A DNA stretch of 64,000 nt, from assembly GCA_963777625.1 (NCBI GenBank), contig CAVZRO010000013.1, positions 73,823 to 137,822 of the forward strand. Reading direction: 5' to 3'. Below the pieces are notes generated by a model. That model was not told the origin of the DNA and searched no databases. It saw nothing but the letters and a program-made list of their open reading frames with translations. Source of the DNA: DATDIC01 sp963777625 (GTDB lineage: Bacteria; Pseudomonadota; Alphaproteobacteria; Acetobacterales; Acetobacteraceae). Position numbers and translations under genes: made by a program. Shown here piece after piece: positions 1 through 9,295 of the stretch. Positions within the stretch are counted from its first letter, which is position 1, and every line of letters starts with the position of its first letter.

Positions 1-98
1 AGAAGATCTTCGGGCTGCCGGTTCATCCAACCCGCCACCTGGGGAACCGGCTGAAGGCTCATCATCGCGGAAAGAATATTGGTATCGAGTATAAACAT
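1..98 (-). CDS. PIN-domain toxin of FitB/VapC type (partial at window edge)
   Basis: Only the first 32 codons lie inside the window. The visible N-terminus MFILDTNILSAMM is the classic first strand of a PIN-domain ribonuclease, with the first acidic metal ligand in the LDTNI motif. The ATG overlaps the stop codon of the upstream antitoxin (ATGA), so the two are translationally coupled. By family, such toxins cleave RNA, often tRNA, and are held inactive by the cognate antitoxin. The rest of the protein, including the other acidic residues, is outside the window, so integrity cannot be judged. Confidence 0.75.
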   Translation of the reverse strand, partial: MFILDTNILSAMMSLQPVPQVAGWMNRQPEDL

Positions 99-367
99 CA
101 GTCGAAGCTGGGCGGCTCACGACAGTTTTCGCGTGGTGGCAGTTCCAGGTCGACACCGCCGAGAGCGGCAAAGCGGGCATGAATGCGGTCATAGAGGTTG
201 CCGGGGGAATGCGCTGGATCCCTGGCGAGGGCCGTCTGAAGGATTTGACGGGCTTCAGCCTCCATGGAGTGCCCGTGTTGCGCCGCGCGGACCCGAAGCC
301 GCTCTTTTACCGCACGGTCGAGATTGCGGATCGTCAGCGTGGCTGGGGGAGATTCGGTCCGTGGCAT
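98..367 (-). CDS. FitA-like ribbon-helix-helix antitoxin
   Basis: This 89-residue protein starts MPRTESPPATLTIRNLDR. The TLTIRNLD strand followed by KERLRVRAAQHGHSMEAEAR is the Arc/FitA ribbon-helix-helix signature. The C-terminal half is the usual flexible toxin-binding tail. It is the first gene of the pair, and its TGA overlaps the ATG of the PIN toxin. Antitoxins of this type bind the pair's own promoter as dimers and neutralise the RNase. Its promoter should lie in 368-536, a space shared with the divergent fabD gene. Confidence 0.8.
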   Translation of the reverse strand: MPRTESPPATLTIRNLDRAVKERLRVRAAQHGHSMEAEARQILQTALARDPAHSPGNLYDRIHARFAALGGVDLELPPRENCREPPSFD

Positions 368-449
368 TTGCGCGTTGTACTCAATGACAGCATTGCATGC
401 AAGGCTTGCGTCCCCCCCCGCGCGAAGAGGATTTCCTGGTTGGTGTCGT

Positions 450-502
450 GCGGATGTCCCTGGCGGATGTCCCTGATTGACACATCCGCACCCCACCTTT
501 AC
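450..502 (+). promoter_or_regulatory. possible fabD promoter region with a short direct repeat
   Basis: A TTGACA hexamer at 477-482 is followed after about 15-17 bases by a weak T-rich -10-like stretch around 497-502, upstream of fabD. Just before it, CGGATGTCCCTG occurs twice in tandem at about 450-474, which could be an operator. This is pattern matching only. Confidence 0.3.
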
Positions 503-536
503 CCGCCGTCCCGCTTCCTTGGGAGATTCGTGTTCC

Positions 537-1505
537 ATGCCAGTCCACGCCTTCGTCTTCCCGGGCCAGGGCAGCCAGTCGGTCGGCATGGGCCGGGATC
601 TCGCTGCTGCCTTCTCCGTCGCCCGTGAATTGTTCGAGGAAGTGAACGAGACGCTGAAGCAGAACCTCTCCCGCCTGATGTTCGAAGGCCCGCTGGAAAC
701 GCTCACGCTGACGCAGAATGCGCAGCCGGCGCTCATGGCCGTGTCGCTCGGCGTGCTGAGGGTGATGGAAAAGGAAGGCGGGTTTACGCTCCGCCAGAAG
801 GTTGCCGTCGTTGCCGGCCATTCGCTGGGGGAATACAGCGCGCTCGCCGCCGCCGGCAGCTTCACCGTCGCCGACGCCGCGCGCCTGCTGCGCCGTCGCG
901 GCGAGGCAATGCAGCAGGCCGTGCCGGCCGGCGACGGCGCCATGGCGGCCCTGCTCGGCATCGAGCTGGACGCCGCACAGGCGATCTGCCAGGAGGCAGC
1001 CCCCGTCCCCGATAGCGATGCCGGCGAACGCCAGGTGATCGAGCCAGCCAACGACAATGGCGGCGGCCAGATCGTCATCTCCGGCCATCGCGGCGCGGTC
1101 GAGCGGGCGGTGGAAATTGCCCGATCCCGTGGTGTCCGGCGTGCCATGCTGCTGCCCGTCTCGGCGCCGTTCCATTGCGCGCTGATGGCCCCGGCCGCCG
1201 ACGTGATGGCCGAGGCGCTGGAGGAAACCAGACCCAAGCCGCCCGTGGTCCCGCTGGTCGCCAATGTCAGCGCGGCCAAGGCCACCGATCCCGACGACAT
1301 ACGCGATCTGCTGGTCCGCCAGGTCACCGCCACGGTGCGCTGGCGCGAGAGTGTCCAGGCCATGACCGCGCTGGGCGTGGACAGCTTCCTCGAACTGGGC
1401 CCCGGGAAGGTGCTGAGCGGGCTGATCCGCCGCATCGCGCCCGACGCACGCGCGATCTCGGCCTCCATGCCGGCCGAGATCGAAGCCGTGCTGAAGCAGC
1501 TCTGA
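537..1505 (+). CDS. fabD: malonyl-CoA:ACP transacylase
   Basis: FabD moves malonyl groups from CoA to acyl carrier protein in type II fatty-acid synthesis in the cytoplasm. The 322-residue product starts MPVHAFVFPGQGSQ, the family's N-terminal signature, so I use the ATG at 537 rather than an in-frame start 60 bases upstream. The nucleophile elbow GHSLGEYSA near residue 93 carries the active serine, and SAPFHCALM carries the active histidine. Its stop overlaps the fabG start (TGATG), so the two are coupled. Length is normal for the family (about 310). Confidence 0.96.
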   Translation: MPVHAFVFPGQGSQSVGMGRDLAAAFSVARELFEEVNETLKQNLSRLMFEGPLETLTLTQNAQPALMAVSLGVLRVMEKEGGFTLRQKVAVVAGHSLGEYSALAAAGSFTVADAARLLRRRGEAMQQAVPAGDGAMAALLGIELDAAQAICQEAAPVPDSDAGERQVIEPANDNGGGQIVISGHRGAVERAVEIARSRGVRRAMLLPVSAPFHCALMAPAADVMAEALEETRPKPPVVPLVANVSAAKATDPDDIRDLLVRQVTATVRWRESVQAMTALGVDSFLELGPGKVLSGLIRRIAPDARAISASMPAEIEAVLKQL

Positions 1506-2242
1506 TGTTCCGGCTCGACGGCAAGGCCGCACTGGTCACCGGTGCCTCGGGTGGCATCGGCGCCGCCATCGCCCGAGCGCTGCACCACCAGGGTGCGGTG
1601 GTGGTGCTGTCCGGCACGCGGCGTGACGCGCTGGATACACTGGCCGCCGAACTGGGCGAGCGGGTTCACGTGCATCCGGCCGACCTCGCCGATCCCGCCG
1701 CCCCCGAGTCGCTGCTTGCCGCGGCTGAAACCGCCGCCGGCCCGTTGGCAATCCTGGTCAACAATGCCGGATTCACGCGGGACATGCTAGCGCTGCGCAT
1801 GGCGGACGAGGATTGGAACGCCGTGCTGGAGGTCGATCTCGCCGCGCCGTTCCGCCTGACCCGCGCCGCCTTGCGCGGCATGCTCCGCCGACGCGCCGGA
1901 CGGATCATCAATATCTCCTCGGTGGTCGGCGTGGCCGGCAACGCCGGCCAGGCCAACTACGCCGCCGCCAAGGCTGGCCTGATCGGCCTGAGCAAGGCAC
2001 TGGCGCAGGAAGTGGCGTCGCGCGGCATCACCGTGAACGTCGTTGCTCCCGGCTTCGTGGTGACGCCCATGACCGAGCGGCTTTCGGAACAGAACAAGAC
2101 CCGGGCGGTGCAGGCGATTCCGCTCGGCCGACTCGGCCAACCGGATGACGTGGCCGCCGCCGTTGTGTATCTCGCCTCCGACGAAGCAGGCTGGGTGACC
2201 GGGGCGACGCTGCACGTGAATGGCGGGATGGTGATGGTCTGA
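1505..2242 (+). CDS. fabG: 3-oxoacyl-ACP reductase
   Basis: FabG carries out the NADPH-dependent reduction of 3-ketoacyl-ACP. The 245-residue short-chain dehydrogenase has the Rossmann motif TGASGGIG, the NNAG motif, and the catalytic set Ser in ISSVVG, then YAAAK. The start overlaps the fabD stop. Gene order fabD-fabG-acpP-fabF and the close match to the family make this the housekeeping copy. About 180 bases separate it from acpP, so acpP may have its own promoter, as is usual for this highly expressed gene. Confidence 0.95.
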   Translation: MFRLDGKAALVTGASGGIGAAIARALHHQGAVVVLSGTRRDALDTLAAELGERVHVHPADLADPAAPESLLAAAETAAGPLAILVNNAGFTRDMLALRMADEDWNAVLEVDLAAPFRLTRAALRGMLRRRAGRIINISSVVGVAGNAGQANYAAAKAGLIGLSKALAQEVASRGITVNVVAPGFVVTPMTERLSEQNKTRAVQAIPLGRLGQPDDVAAAVVYLASDEAGWVTGATLHVNGGMVMV

Positions 2243-2423
2243 GACGCTTCCGAGCCGGTTTGGACCTGTGCGCAAACCATGCTAAGCGGCCCGACGTACT
2301 CCGGCGTATGTTCTGCGGGAATCGGGTCCGGTCCCGGACTGTCCAGCGGGGCGCCCCGGCCGGGTGGGGCAGACGAGGCCAACCCCCCGAAACAACATGA
2401 GATTCAATGGAGTGGCAGAACCC

Positions 2424-2663
2424 ATGTCCGAGATCGCCGACCGGGTGAAAAAGATCGTTGTGGAACATCTGGGCGTTGACGAATCGAAAGTCACGCCCGA
2501 GGCGTCGTTCATCGACGACCTCGGCGCCGACAGCCTCGATACCGTCGAGCTGGTGATGGCCTTCGAAGAGGCCTTCGGCGTGGAAATCCCGGAAGACGCC
2601 GCCGAGAAGATCAGCACCGTCAAGGATGCGATCGACTACATCGAAAAGCAGAAAGCCGCCTGA
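2424..2663 (+). CDS. acpP: acyl carrier protein
   Basis: This 79-residue acidic protein carries growing acyl chains as a thioester on phosphopantetheine. The attachment serine is in GADSLDTVELVM, and the protein ends in the normal helix IDYIEKQKAA. I use the ATG at 2424, which gives the standard start MSEIADRVKKIV; an in-frame start 60 bases upstream adds residues not seen in the family. It lies 24 bases before fabF. Confidence 0.96.
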   Translation: MSEIADRVKKIVVEHLGVDESKVTPEASFIDDLGADSLDTVELVMAFEEAFGVEIPEDAAEKISTVKDAIDYIEKQKAA

Positions 2664-2687
2664 GCCATCGGCGAGAGGCATAACGTA

Positions 2688-3950
2688 ATGCGGCGCGTGG
2701 TGATAACGGGCATGGGTATTGCGTGCCCGCTGGGTCTCGGTGTCGAGCATGTCTGGCGCAGGCTGATCAACGGCGACTCCGGTATCGGGGCAATCCAGGC
2801 CTTCGATACCAAGGACCTTCCCTGCAAGGTAGCCGGCGAGGTGCCGCACGGAACCAAGGCCGACGGTCGTCTCGATATCGGCGAGTGGATCCCCGTAAAG
2901 GACCAGAAGAAGATGGATCGCTTCATCCATCTTGGCCTGGTCGCCGCCACTGAAGCCGTGGAGGATTCCGGCTGGAGACCGCAAAGCGATGAAGATCGCG
3001 ACCGGACCGGCGTGATGATCGGTTCCGGCATTGGCGGGCTGGAGACGATCTTCGAGGCGTCGGTGCAGGTGCATCAGGGTCGCGCGCGGCGGCTGTCGCC
3101 ATTTTTCATTCCGTCCGCGCTGGCCAACCTGGCTTCCGGCCACGTCTCCATAAAATATGGGTTCAGGGGCCCCAACCATTGCGTTGTCACGGCCTGTGCG
3201 ACCGGGGTGCATGCGATCGGTGATGCGGCGCGGCTGATCATGCTTGGCGACGCCGACGTAATGGTTGCGGGCGGCGCGGAGGCGGCGGTGTGCGAGCTTG
3301 GTATCGCCGGGTTCTGCGCGTCGCGGGCGCTGTCCACCGCGTTCAATGATAACCCGCCAGCCGCTTCCCGGCCCTGGGACAAGGACAGGGATGGGTTCGT
3401 GATGGGCGAAGGTGCCGGGACCGTCGTGCTGGAAGAATACGAGCACGCCAGGGCGAGGGACGCACGAATCTACGGTGAAATCGTCGGCTACGGGATGTCG
3501 GGGGACGCCTACCACATCACCGCTCCGGCGGAAGGTCACGCCGGCGCTGTCCGCTCCATGCAGGCGGCCATGCGCAATGGCCGCGTCGCGCCGGAAGATA
3601 TTCAGTATGTGAACGCCCACGGTACATCCACGCCGCTGGGCGACGATCTGGAGCTACAGGCGGTCGAGCGCGTCTTTGGCAGCGCCGCCGACGGACTGGC
3701 GATGTCGTCCACCAAATCGGCCATCGGCCATCTGCTTGGCGCCGCCGGTGCGGTGGAGGCGGTATTCTCCCTCCTGGCGATCCGGGACGGCATCGCGCCA
3801 CCAACGTTGAACCTGAACTCGCCAAGCCGTCCCAGTGTGATCGACCGCATTCCCAACATGGCGCAGGAGCGGAAGATCAAGATGGCGCTATCGAACAGCT
3901 TCGGGTTTGGCGGCACCAACGCCAGCATCATCTTTCGCGCCGCGGCCTGA
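2688..3950 (+). CDS. fabF: 3-oxoacyl-ACP synthase II
   Basis: FabF condenses malonyl-ACP with acyl-ACP in chain elongation. The 420-residue thiolase-fold protein has the catalytic Cys in TACATGVHA and the two histidines in NAHGTSTPLGD and KSAIGHLLGAAG. It closes the fab block. In many alphaproteobacteria mltG follows fabF, but here the next material is repeat-rich spacer and a decayed restriction gene, which suggests an insertion or rearrangement just downstream. Confidence 0.96.
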   Translation: MRRVVITGMGIACPLGLGVEHVWRRLINGDSGIGAIQAFDTKDLPCKVAGEVPHGTKADGRLDIGEWIPVKDQKKMDRFIHLGLVAATEAVEDSGWRPQSDEDRDRTGVMIGSGIGGLETIFEASVQVHQGRARRLSPFFIPSALANLASGHVSIKYGFRGPNHCVVTACATGVHAIGDAARLIMLGDADVMVAGGAEAAVCELGIAGFCASRALSTAFNDNPPAASRPWDKDRDGFVMGEGAGTVVLEEYEHARARDARIYGEIVGYGMSGDAYHITAPAEGHAGAVRSMQAAMRNGRVAPEDIQYVNAHGTSTPLGDDLELQAVERVFGSAADGLAMSSTKSAIGHLLGAAGAVEAVFSLLAIRDGIAPPTLNLNSPSRPSVIDRIPNMAQERKIKMALSNSFGFGGTNASIIFRAAA

Positions 3951-4084
3951 CTTTCGCTGCGGAAGAGGGGTCTTCGCGCTCGTCTCGTCATGCCCAAGAA
4001 AACGCGCGAACGCGGCATCCAGGCGAGAGCCACGAAATTCCAGAGGTTTGCCTGGACTCGTTGAGTTCACAAACGAAGTGCAAC

Positions 4085-4195
4085 ACCAGGCTAAGGACTC
4101 GTCATGAAATAACCAAATCCACCGTCATTCCCGCGAAAGCGCGAATCCAGACAAACCCTCGGAATTTCACGGGCTTTCGCCTGGATTCCCGCTGC
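4085..4195. repeat. degenerate copy of a dispersed palindromic element
   Basis: The stretch begins GACTCGTCATGAAATAACC and continues into ACCGTCATTCCCGCGAAAG, matching the left half of fuller elements at 34832-34945 and 46144-46270. The right half is degraded. The core is like the dRS3-type ATTCCC...GGGAAT repeats of other proteobacteria. The whole 3951-4252 spacer holds no gene I can support. Confidence 0.6.
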
Positions 4196-4252
4196 AATCA
4201 CCTGCCGCACGAGGATCAGGGGGGAATGATGATCCCTTTTTGCAGCGACAAG

Positions 4253-7200
4253 TTATCCTTCCACCTCCGCATCCGGATGGCCGGCAGCGAGCGCGGCCAT
4301 GTAGCCGAGGATAAGGTCGCGGGAGCGGAAACGGCCGCCGTATCGGGCGCGCTCCTCGCGTTGCACGATCGGGAACGTGCCGAGCACGTAATCGGCGGTA
4401 TCGCGGTCCAGGCCGTAGAGATGGAAGAACAGTGCGTCGAGCCGGGCACGACGGCGCAGGCGGTCTTCCTCGTTCCAGCGGAAGGGTGCGCCGTGGTAGC
4501 CCTGGTCGCGCGGCGAAGTCGGCTCATATCGTTCGAGACGTAGGTGAGGTGCAGCACGTCGTCGCGGACGATCTGCTCGGCGGTTTTCGGGACCGAAGCG
4601 ACGGGCGAACATAGCCGCCGGTACCGTTGGCAGCTGTTCGATAACGAAAAGGTTCAGATTTTGCCCATGTAGCTTCTGATCTAGCGATAAAGTCGAGGGG
4701 AAAAGAGTTCAGGTTGGCACAAAGCAGTGGGGCCCAGCAATCGAAGGCTGGTTGCGGCACGTTCGTTTCATGGTCAAGCAGCTGGAACAGCTGTTGCCGA
4801 ATCCAGCCTTGGGCAGATCGCCGCGATCACGTCCTGACGTTGGTCGGCGATGAGATATCCTTAAACCCGATGGTCCACTTTGCTTGCTACATCAGCGCAA
4901 TCCTCTGTCGAGACCCAGAACTGCGGGCCTCGCCGACCAACTCGGATCAGTGTGTTGCGTGTCTGTCGCTGGCTCAGGCTGGGCGGGACGTTCAGGTTCG
5001 CCGTCGTTCACCACCACTGATGCAGCGCGATGGTCATATGCTTGTACCATCTTGCCTTCATAAAGCGGCACCCATCGCGCGCTGCCCTTTTCCCAGCGCT
5101 GGCCGGCGACGCGGTAGGCGCCGGCGGCGATCAGTTCCCGTTCCGTGCGGAACTTGCCGGAGTCGTTGGTCATATGGAACATGGTCGCGTAGCGCACCGG
5201 CCAGACGGCGCGCGGTTCCGGGCCGCTTCGGTCCACCAGCACCGGCAGGCGGCGGTAGATGTCGCGGGTGATCTCGGCGTCGCGCTTGGTGCGGAACACC
5301 GGTGCGGTGCCCGTGTTGGGGTTGACCGCCGCGAAGTCCTCCGGGCTCAGCGGGAACGCCGTGCGCTCCGCCAGCACTGCGTCCTGCTGGAAAAATGCGC
5401 AATCAGCCTGCGCGAACCGGTGGGCCTGCCGGCCGAACGCCAGGACGCAAAACTTGAACCGGCTGTCCACGTCGGGAAAGAATGGGTCCTGGTTCAGCGT
5501 GGTGCGACGGTTCTCGAAGTCAAGCAGCGCACCAAGCCGGCCGGTGGTACTGATGCTGCGGAAAAACGGTGCCGCGCCTTTGTCGGCGGCGATGCCGGAG
5601 GGGACCAGCAGACCGACGATGCCATCCTTGCGCACCAGGCGTGCCGCGCGTTCTACGAACAGTGAATAGAGGTTGACGTCGCCGCCAGATACCAGCGGGT
5701 AGTCGCGTGCGGGCCACTCCCGCCGCTCCTTCGCGGTGCCAAAGGGCGAAATTCCAGCAGCAACGTCGGCGGCTGCTTCGGCAGTAGCAGCCGCTTCGTC
5801 GTACGCGGCAGCAATTGGGTCATTCGCCTTGCGCAGCTTCTCGATCATGCACTTGCGGTCGGACGCGCGCTGCGCGTGCGCGATCGCCGGGACCCGAGCG
5901 GCGAACCACTCCACCTCCTGCATCTTCATGCGGTCCCACGGCGGATTGCCGATCACCGCGTCAAAGCCGCCGGATGGTTCCTGTCGTTCCCATTCGTCCC
6001 AAACGCCGGGAAAGGCCGCCTCCCAGTGCAGAAAGCGGCGGCGCCGCGCGAGGTCGCGGGCGCCGGTTCACAAAGGCCGCCGCTCGGGCGTGTGCCTCCT
6101 TGGCGCTGATACGCACCTGCCCGCGCCGGAATTGCACCGCATCGTCACGCGGCACGGGCATCGGTGATCCGGCGGCGATCGCCGCGGGATCACCGAAATT
6201 GCCGCCGAACAGTGCGGCGCGGGCGGCGGCTTCAACCGTATCCGCCTCCGGCAGCCAGCGCGCAGCATGATAGAAATCGAGGAAGGCGCGCAATTCCGCA
6301 GTGGCTTCCTCGACGCCGCGAAACGCCGCGGCGCTGGCATGAACTTCACCGATATCGGCGTCGGGCCGCGCTTCGATATCGCGCCATCCCTGCCGCGGAC
6401 TTCCGGGCCCGCACGACCGACTGGCTCATTGCGAGGCCAAAGCGGGCGGCGAGGTCGTCCTCCACCGGAAAGACGAATTCGCCAAACAGGCTATCGCCGA
6501 TGCGCAGATGGTGATCAAGAAACGACAGCGGCGCGCCAACGGTGAAGGAATGCAGCCAGAGTGAGAGTTTGGCGAGCTCAACCGCCATCGGGTTCAGGTC
6601 CACGCCGTAGATCACCCGCTTAAGGATGATCCGACGGACGATGTGACGATCATCAAGCTGATCCTCGCGCACAGGCCAGCCGCGCGCTTCGGCTTCGGCC
6701 GGATTCGCTGGCGCAGCGTTTCGATGCGGTCGGCAGCGGCGAGCGATAGGGCGCCGTCTCGTCCGCCCAGCGACGCATCGCTCGGCGCATCGGCGATGGC
6801 GAACAGCACCTGGTCGGAGAGATAATCCACCAAGCGACACGAGAAAATGCCCCGAACCCATCGCCGGATCGCAGACCCGCAGAGTGACAAACGCCTCGGC
6901 CGGATCGTATTGCCGCAATTCGGCAAGCCGCACCGCTCTGGGCCGCCGATCGTGTGCAAGTGCCTGAACCGCGGTCGGTGAATGCTGCCCGCTTCTCATC
7001 CAGCAGTGGGCCGATCGCGCGGCGCAGGATCAACTGCACCAGTTCGTCTGGTGTGTAGTAGGAACCGGTGGTTTTGCGGGCGTAGGATTGGGCCGCAGCT
7101 TCACTCCGCCCTTGCCGTCCGGCACCGGGTCCTGCTCGAGCAGTCTTTCATAAATACTGCCGAGATGCTGGACCGACAGGTCGCGATAGTTGATCCAGCG

Positions 7201-8382
7201 CCGCAGCATGCCCACCTGGTCGCGGGACATCGCATCAAGTAGCGGCGCCAGCACCGCATCGGGGAGAGTGACACGCGATAGCAGGTCGCTCGTGTGCTCG
7301 AACAGGCCGCCGTTATACGGCGGCAGGCCCATCGCCGGATCTCCTTCAGCGACAGCAGCGAACAGCGCGATCAGTCGCGGCCACCAGGTGCGGGCCGAGG
7401 GTGAAAGCGTCCGGCGATCATCCACGATCCGTGCAGCATCTTCGCGCAGTCCGCGCAGGCTGTACGCTGCATAGCCTGCGTCGCGCACCGGCAGCAGGTC
7501 GCGATCCTCGGCATAGAGCAGGAACAGCAGACGATACAGCAGCCGCAACGAAGCTTCGCGGACCTCTGCCAACGTGGCGTCGGGCGCCTCCCGCGCGATG
7601 GCCGTGATCAGCCCGGGAAATACCTGGTCGAAGACCACACGGGAGAGGGCGGCCGTGATGCGCTGCTCGTAGCGGCGCCCCTCATGCAGCGCGAGGTCAA
7701 GAAAGGTCTGCCCGGACGGATCAGGCGGGTGCACCGCGCCGCGGCCGAACAGCAACAGGAACACACGCAACCAGTGATCCGGCGGAGCATCACCGGGGAT
7801 CGGCGGTGCCAGGGGGGAGAGCAAACCGGGCAGATCAAGCTCGACGAAGCCTTCGGCGCGGGCACGGGCGTTCGCCCAATACAGCCGCCAGGAGCGGCCG
7901 TTGGTCAGCAGGCCCCAACGAAGTACGCCGCCAGACTGGCTTTCCGCGCGGCTGAGATAGCGAATGATCTGTGTCGATGGGGTTTCCGCGTCGCCGCTGG
8001 CGCGATCGAGCAGCGTATCGCGCGCTTCGTTTTCAACCACAACAGCGCCGAAGCGGAAACGATCGACGCTAAAACGCTCGGTGCGGGCCTTCGCTTTGGC
8101 TTGCTCGTCAACGAACAGCAGGGCGTCCGCGATGTCTCGCCGGCCGCGACCCGGTTCCTGTTGCGGCAGGTGCTGCCAGCCGAGCGCGCCGATGATCGGA
8201 TAGATGAATTCGGACTCGGTTTCTGCTTCCGACGGACGGTGCATCTCGGCCAACGCCGCCCAGCGGTTTTGCACTTCTGCGGCGAAAGCTTCAACCCGAA
8301 CCGAATCAAGGTCTCGATACGCGGCAGTTTGACGAATGCCGTCTTCCAGGAAAAAGCGTGTGAACAGGCTGCCTCGGACCAT
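4253..8382 (-). pseudogene. Eco57I-like type IIG restriction-modification enzyme, multiply frameshifted
   Basis: Several reading-frame blocks on one strand spell out one large adenine-specific methylase/restriction protein. The N-terminal block (7030-8382) starts MVRGSLFTRFFLEDGI. The methylase motif I DPAMGSGHFL lies near 6842-6870, NPMAVELAKLSLW at about 6540-6600, and catalytic motif IV NPPW near 5935-5950. The target-recognition part follows (4892-5956). The C-terminal block (4253-4612) has the family tail LDALFFHLYGLDRD. At least eight frame changes separate these blocks, near 7090, 6985, 6830, 6670, 6400, 6070, 4910 and 4615. Family members of about 1,300 residues cut and methylate DNA in one chain. 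No intact product is possible without many corrections, so I read it as a dead defence gene. A TumE-type toxin-antitoxin pair sits beside it. Confidence 0.85.
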
Positions 8383-8576
8383 GTTAAATGCCGTTTCCCG
8401 TCCCGGTTGATTCCGGTATAGCCATAATTGTCTATGTGCGGAAAGCTTTATGGCAAGCGACGACGCCTGTTCGGCTGGCAGCAATTCGCGATGGGCCTCG
8501 GTGGAATCACGGCGGCGACGGATATTCCAAAATCATCGATCCACCTGACAACGTCGTTATCTTTCTAAGCGGACGC

Positions 8577-8930
8577 CTACAGGTCAATCTCCGCGGTTAG
8601 CCGGTCCGCCGCGGCACGTACCTGCCCGTCGGAGCGGTCCACCAACCCGGCACGTTCCAGTGCCCGCACATCGGCCTGCACACGCCGGAGATGGCGTCCC
8701 AGGTGACGGGCCAGGGCTGATATCGAAGGCTCCGGATGCGCGTGGAGATGCCGAAGCAGCTTGTACCGCTCCCCGGTCAGGACGCGCGACAGGCCGGCCC
8801 AGGACTCGAACGCCAGCACGCGCTCCAGTTGGACTTGCTCGCCCCGCTCCGCACGCTCCCAGGCGGAGCGAAAGGCCGCCAGATCTTCCGCGAAGCTGCC
8901 GCCCACGCGCAGTTTTACATCGTCATCCAT
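8577..8930 (-). CDS. winged-helix antitoxin/regulator paired with a TumE-type toxin
   Basis: This 117-residue protein carries a helix-turn-helix in its C-terminal half (PSISALARHLGRHLRRVQADVRAL in two segments), resembling the HVO_A0114-type DNA-binding proteins that accompany DUF6516 toxins. It begins inside the end of the upstream gene with an 8-base overlap, as expected of a toxin-antitoxin operon. By analogy it binds the operon promoter and counters the toxin. I use the ATG at 8930; a longer form would overlap the toxin gene much further. Confidence 0.75.
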   Translation of the reverse strand: MDDDVKLRVGGSFAEDLAAFRSAWERAERGEQVQLERVLAFESWAGLSRVLTGERYKLLRHLHAHPEPSISALARHLGRHLRRVQADVRALERAGLVDRSDGQVRAAADRLTAEIDL

Positions 8931-9225
8931 CCCGGTGCTCCTTCGCCCGCAGCGCAGCGACATCGGCCGCGAAATCTCCCAGCAGCTTGTCCAGCGTTTC
9001 GAACCGGTACGGTTCCTCCACCTCGTCCAGGTGCCGGTGGTCACCTTTGCCACGCTCGTTGTCATAGGCAACCACGCGGCCTCCCGGGTAGCCGTAAAAC
9101 AGGCTGTATTTCAGCCTGTGCACTGATCCGGCCACCGGTTCTGGCACCAGCCAAAGCTTCACTTCGGAGATCGCGCCGTCGTCATAATGGCGCTTCCGAT
9201 GCAGGAGCAGAACCGCCTTCGTCAC
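8923..9225 (-). CDS. tumE: TumE-family toxin (DUF6516)
   Basis: This 100-residue protein starts at a GTG codon and reads KAVLLLHRKRHYDDGAISE, then VPEPVAGSVHRLKYSLFYG and YDNERGKGDHRH. These are the typical N-terminal strand and the conserved YDNERGKGDH stretch of the TumE/DUF6516 family. It is the first gene of a two-gene unit with the HTH partner. By family it is the toxin of a toxin-antitoxin system; I cannot say what it attacks. Both genes look intact, unlike the restriction gene downstream. Confidence 0.75.
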   Translation of the reverse strand: MTKAVLLLHRKRHYDDGAISEVKLWLVPEPVAGSVHRLKYSLFYGYPGGRVVAYDNERGKGDHRHLDEVEEPYRFETLDKLLGDFAADVAALRAKEHRDG

Positions 9226-9295
9226 GCGCCATATGGCAACGCGAGTGGTATGCTGTCAAGCAGCATATGACAATTTAGCGCATATGGGACCTACA

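Noticed and set aside
98..1675. A 525-codon minus-strand frame opposite fabD and fabG
   Set aside because: Only its last 89 codons are real (the antitoxin). The rest is the GC-rich shadow of fabD/fabG, with no family text.
3951..4252. Search for tRNA genes in the fabF downstream spacer and other gaps
   Set aside because: No cloverleaf-like text with a TTCAAATC-type T arm was seen in any gap. I cannot exclude small RNAs.
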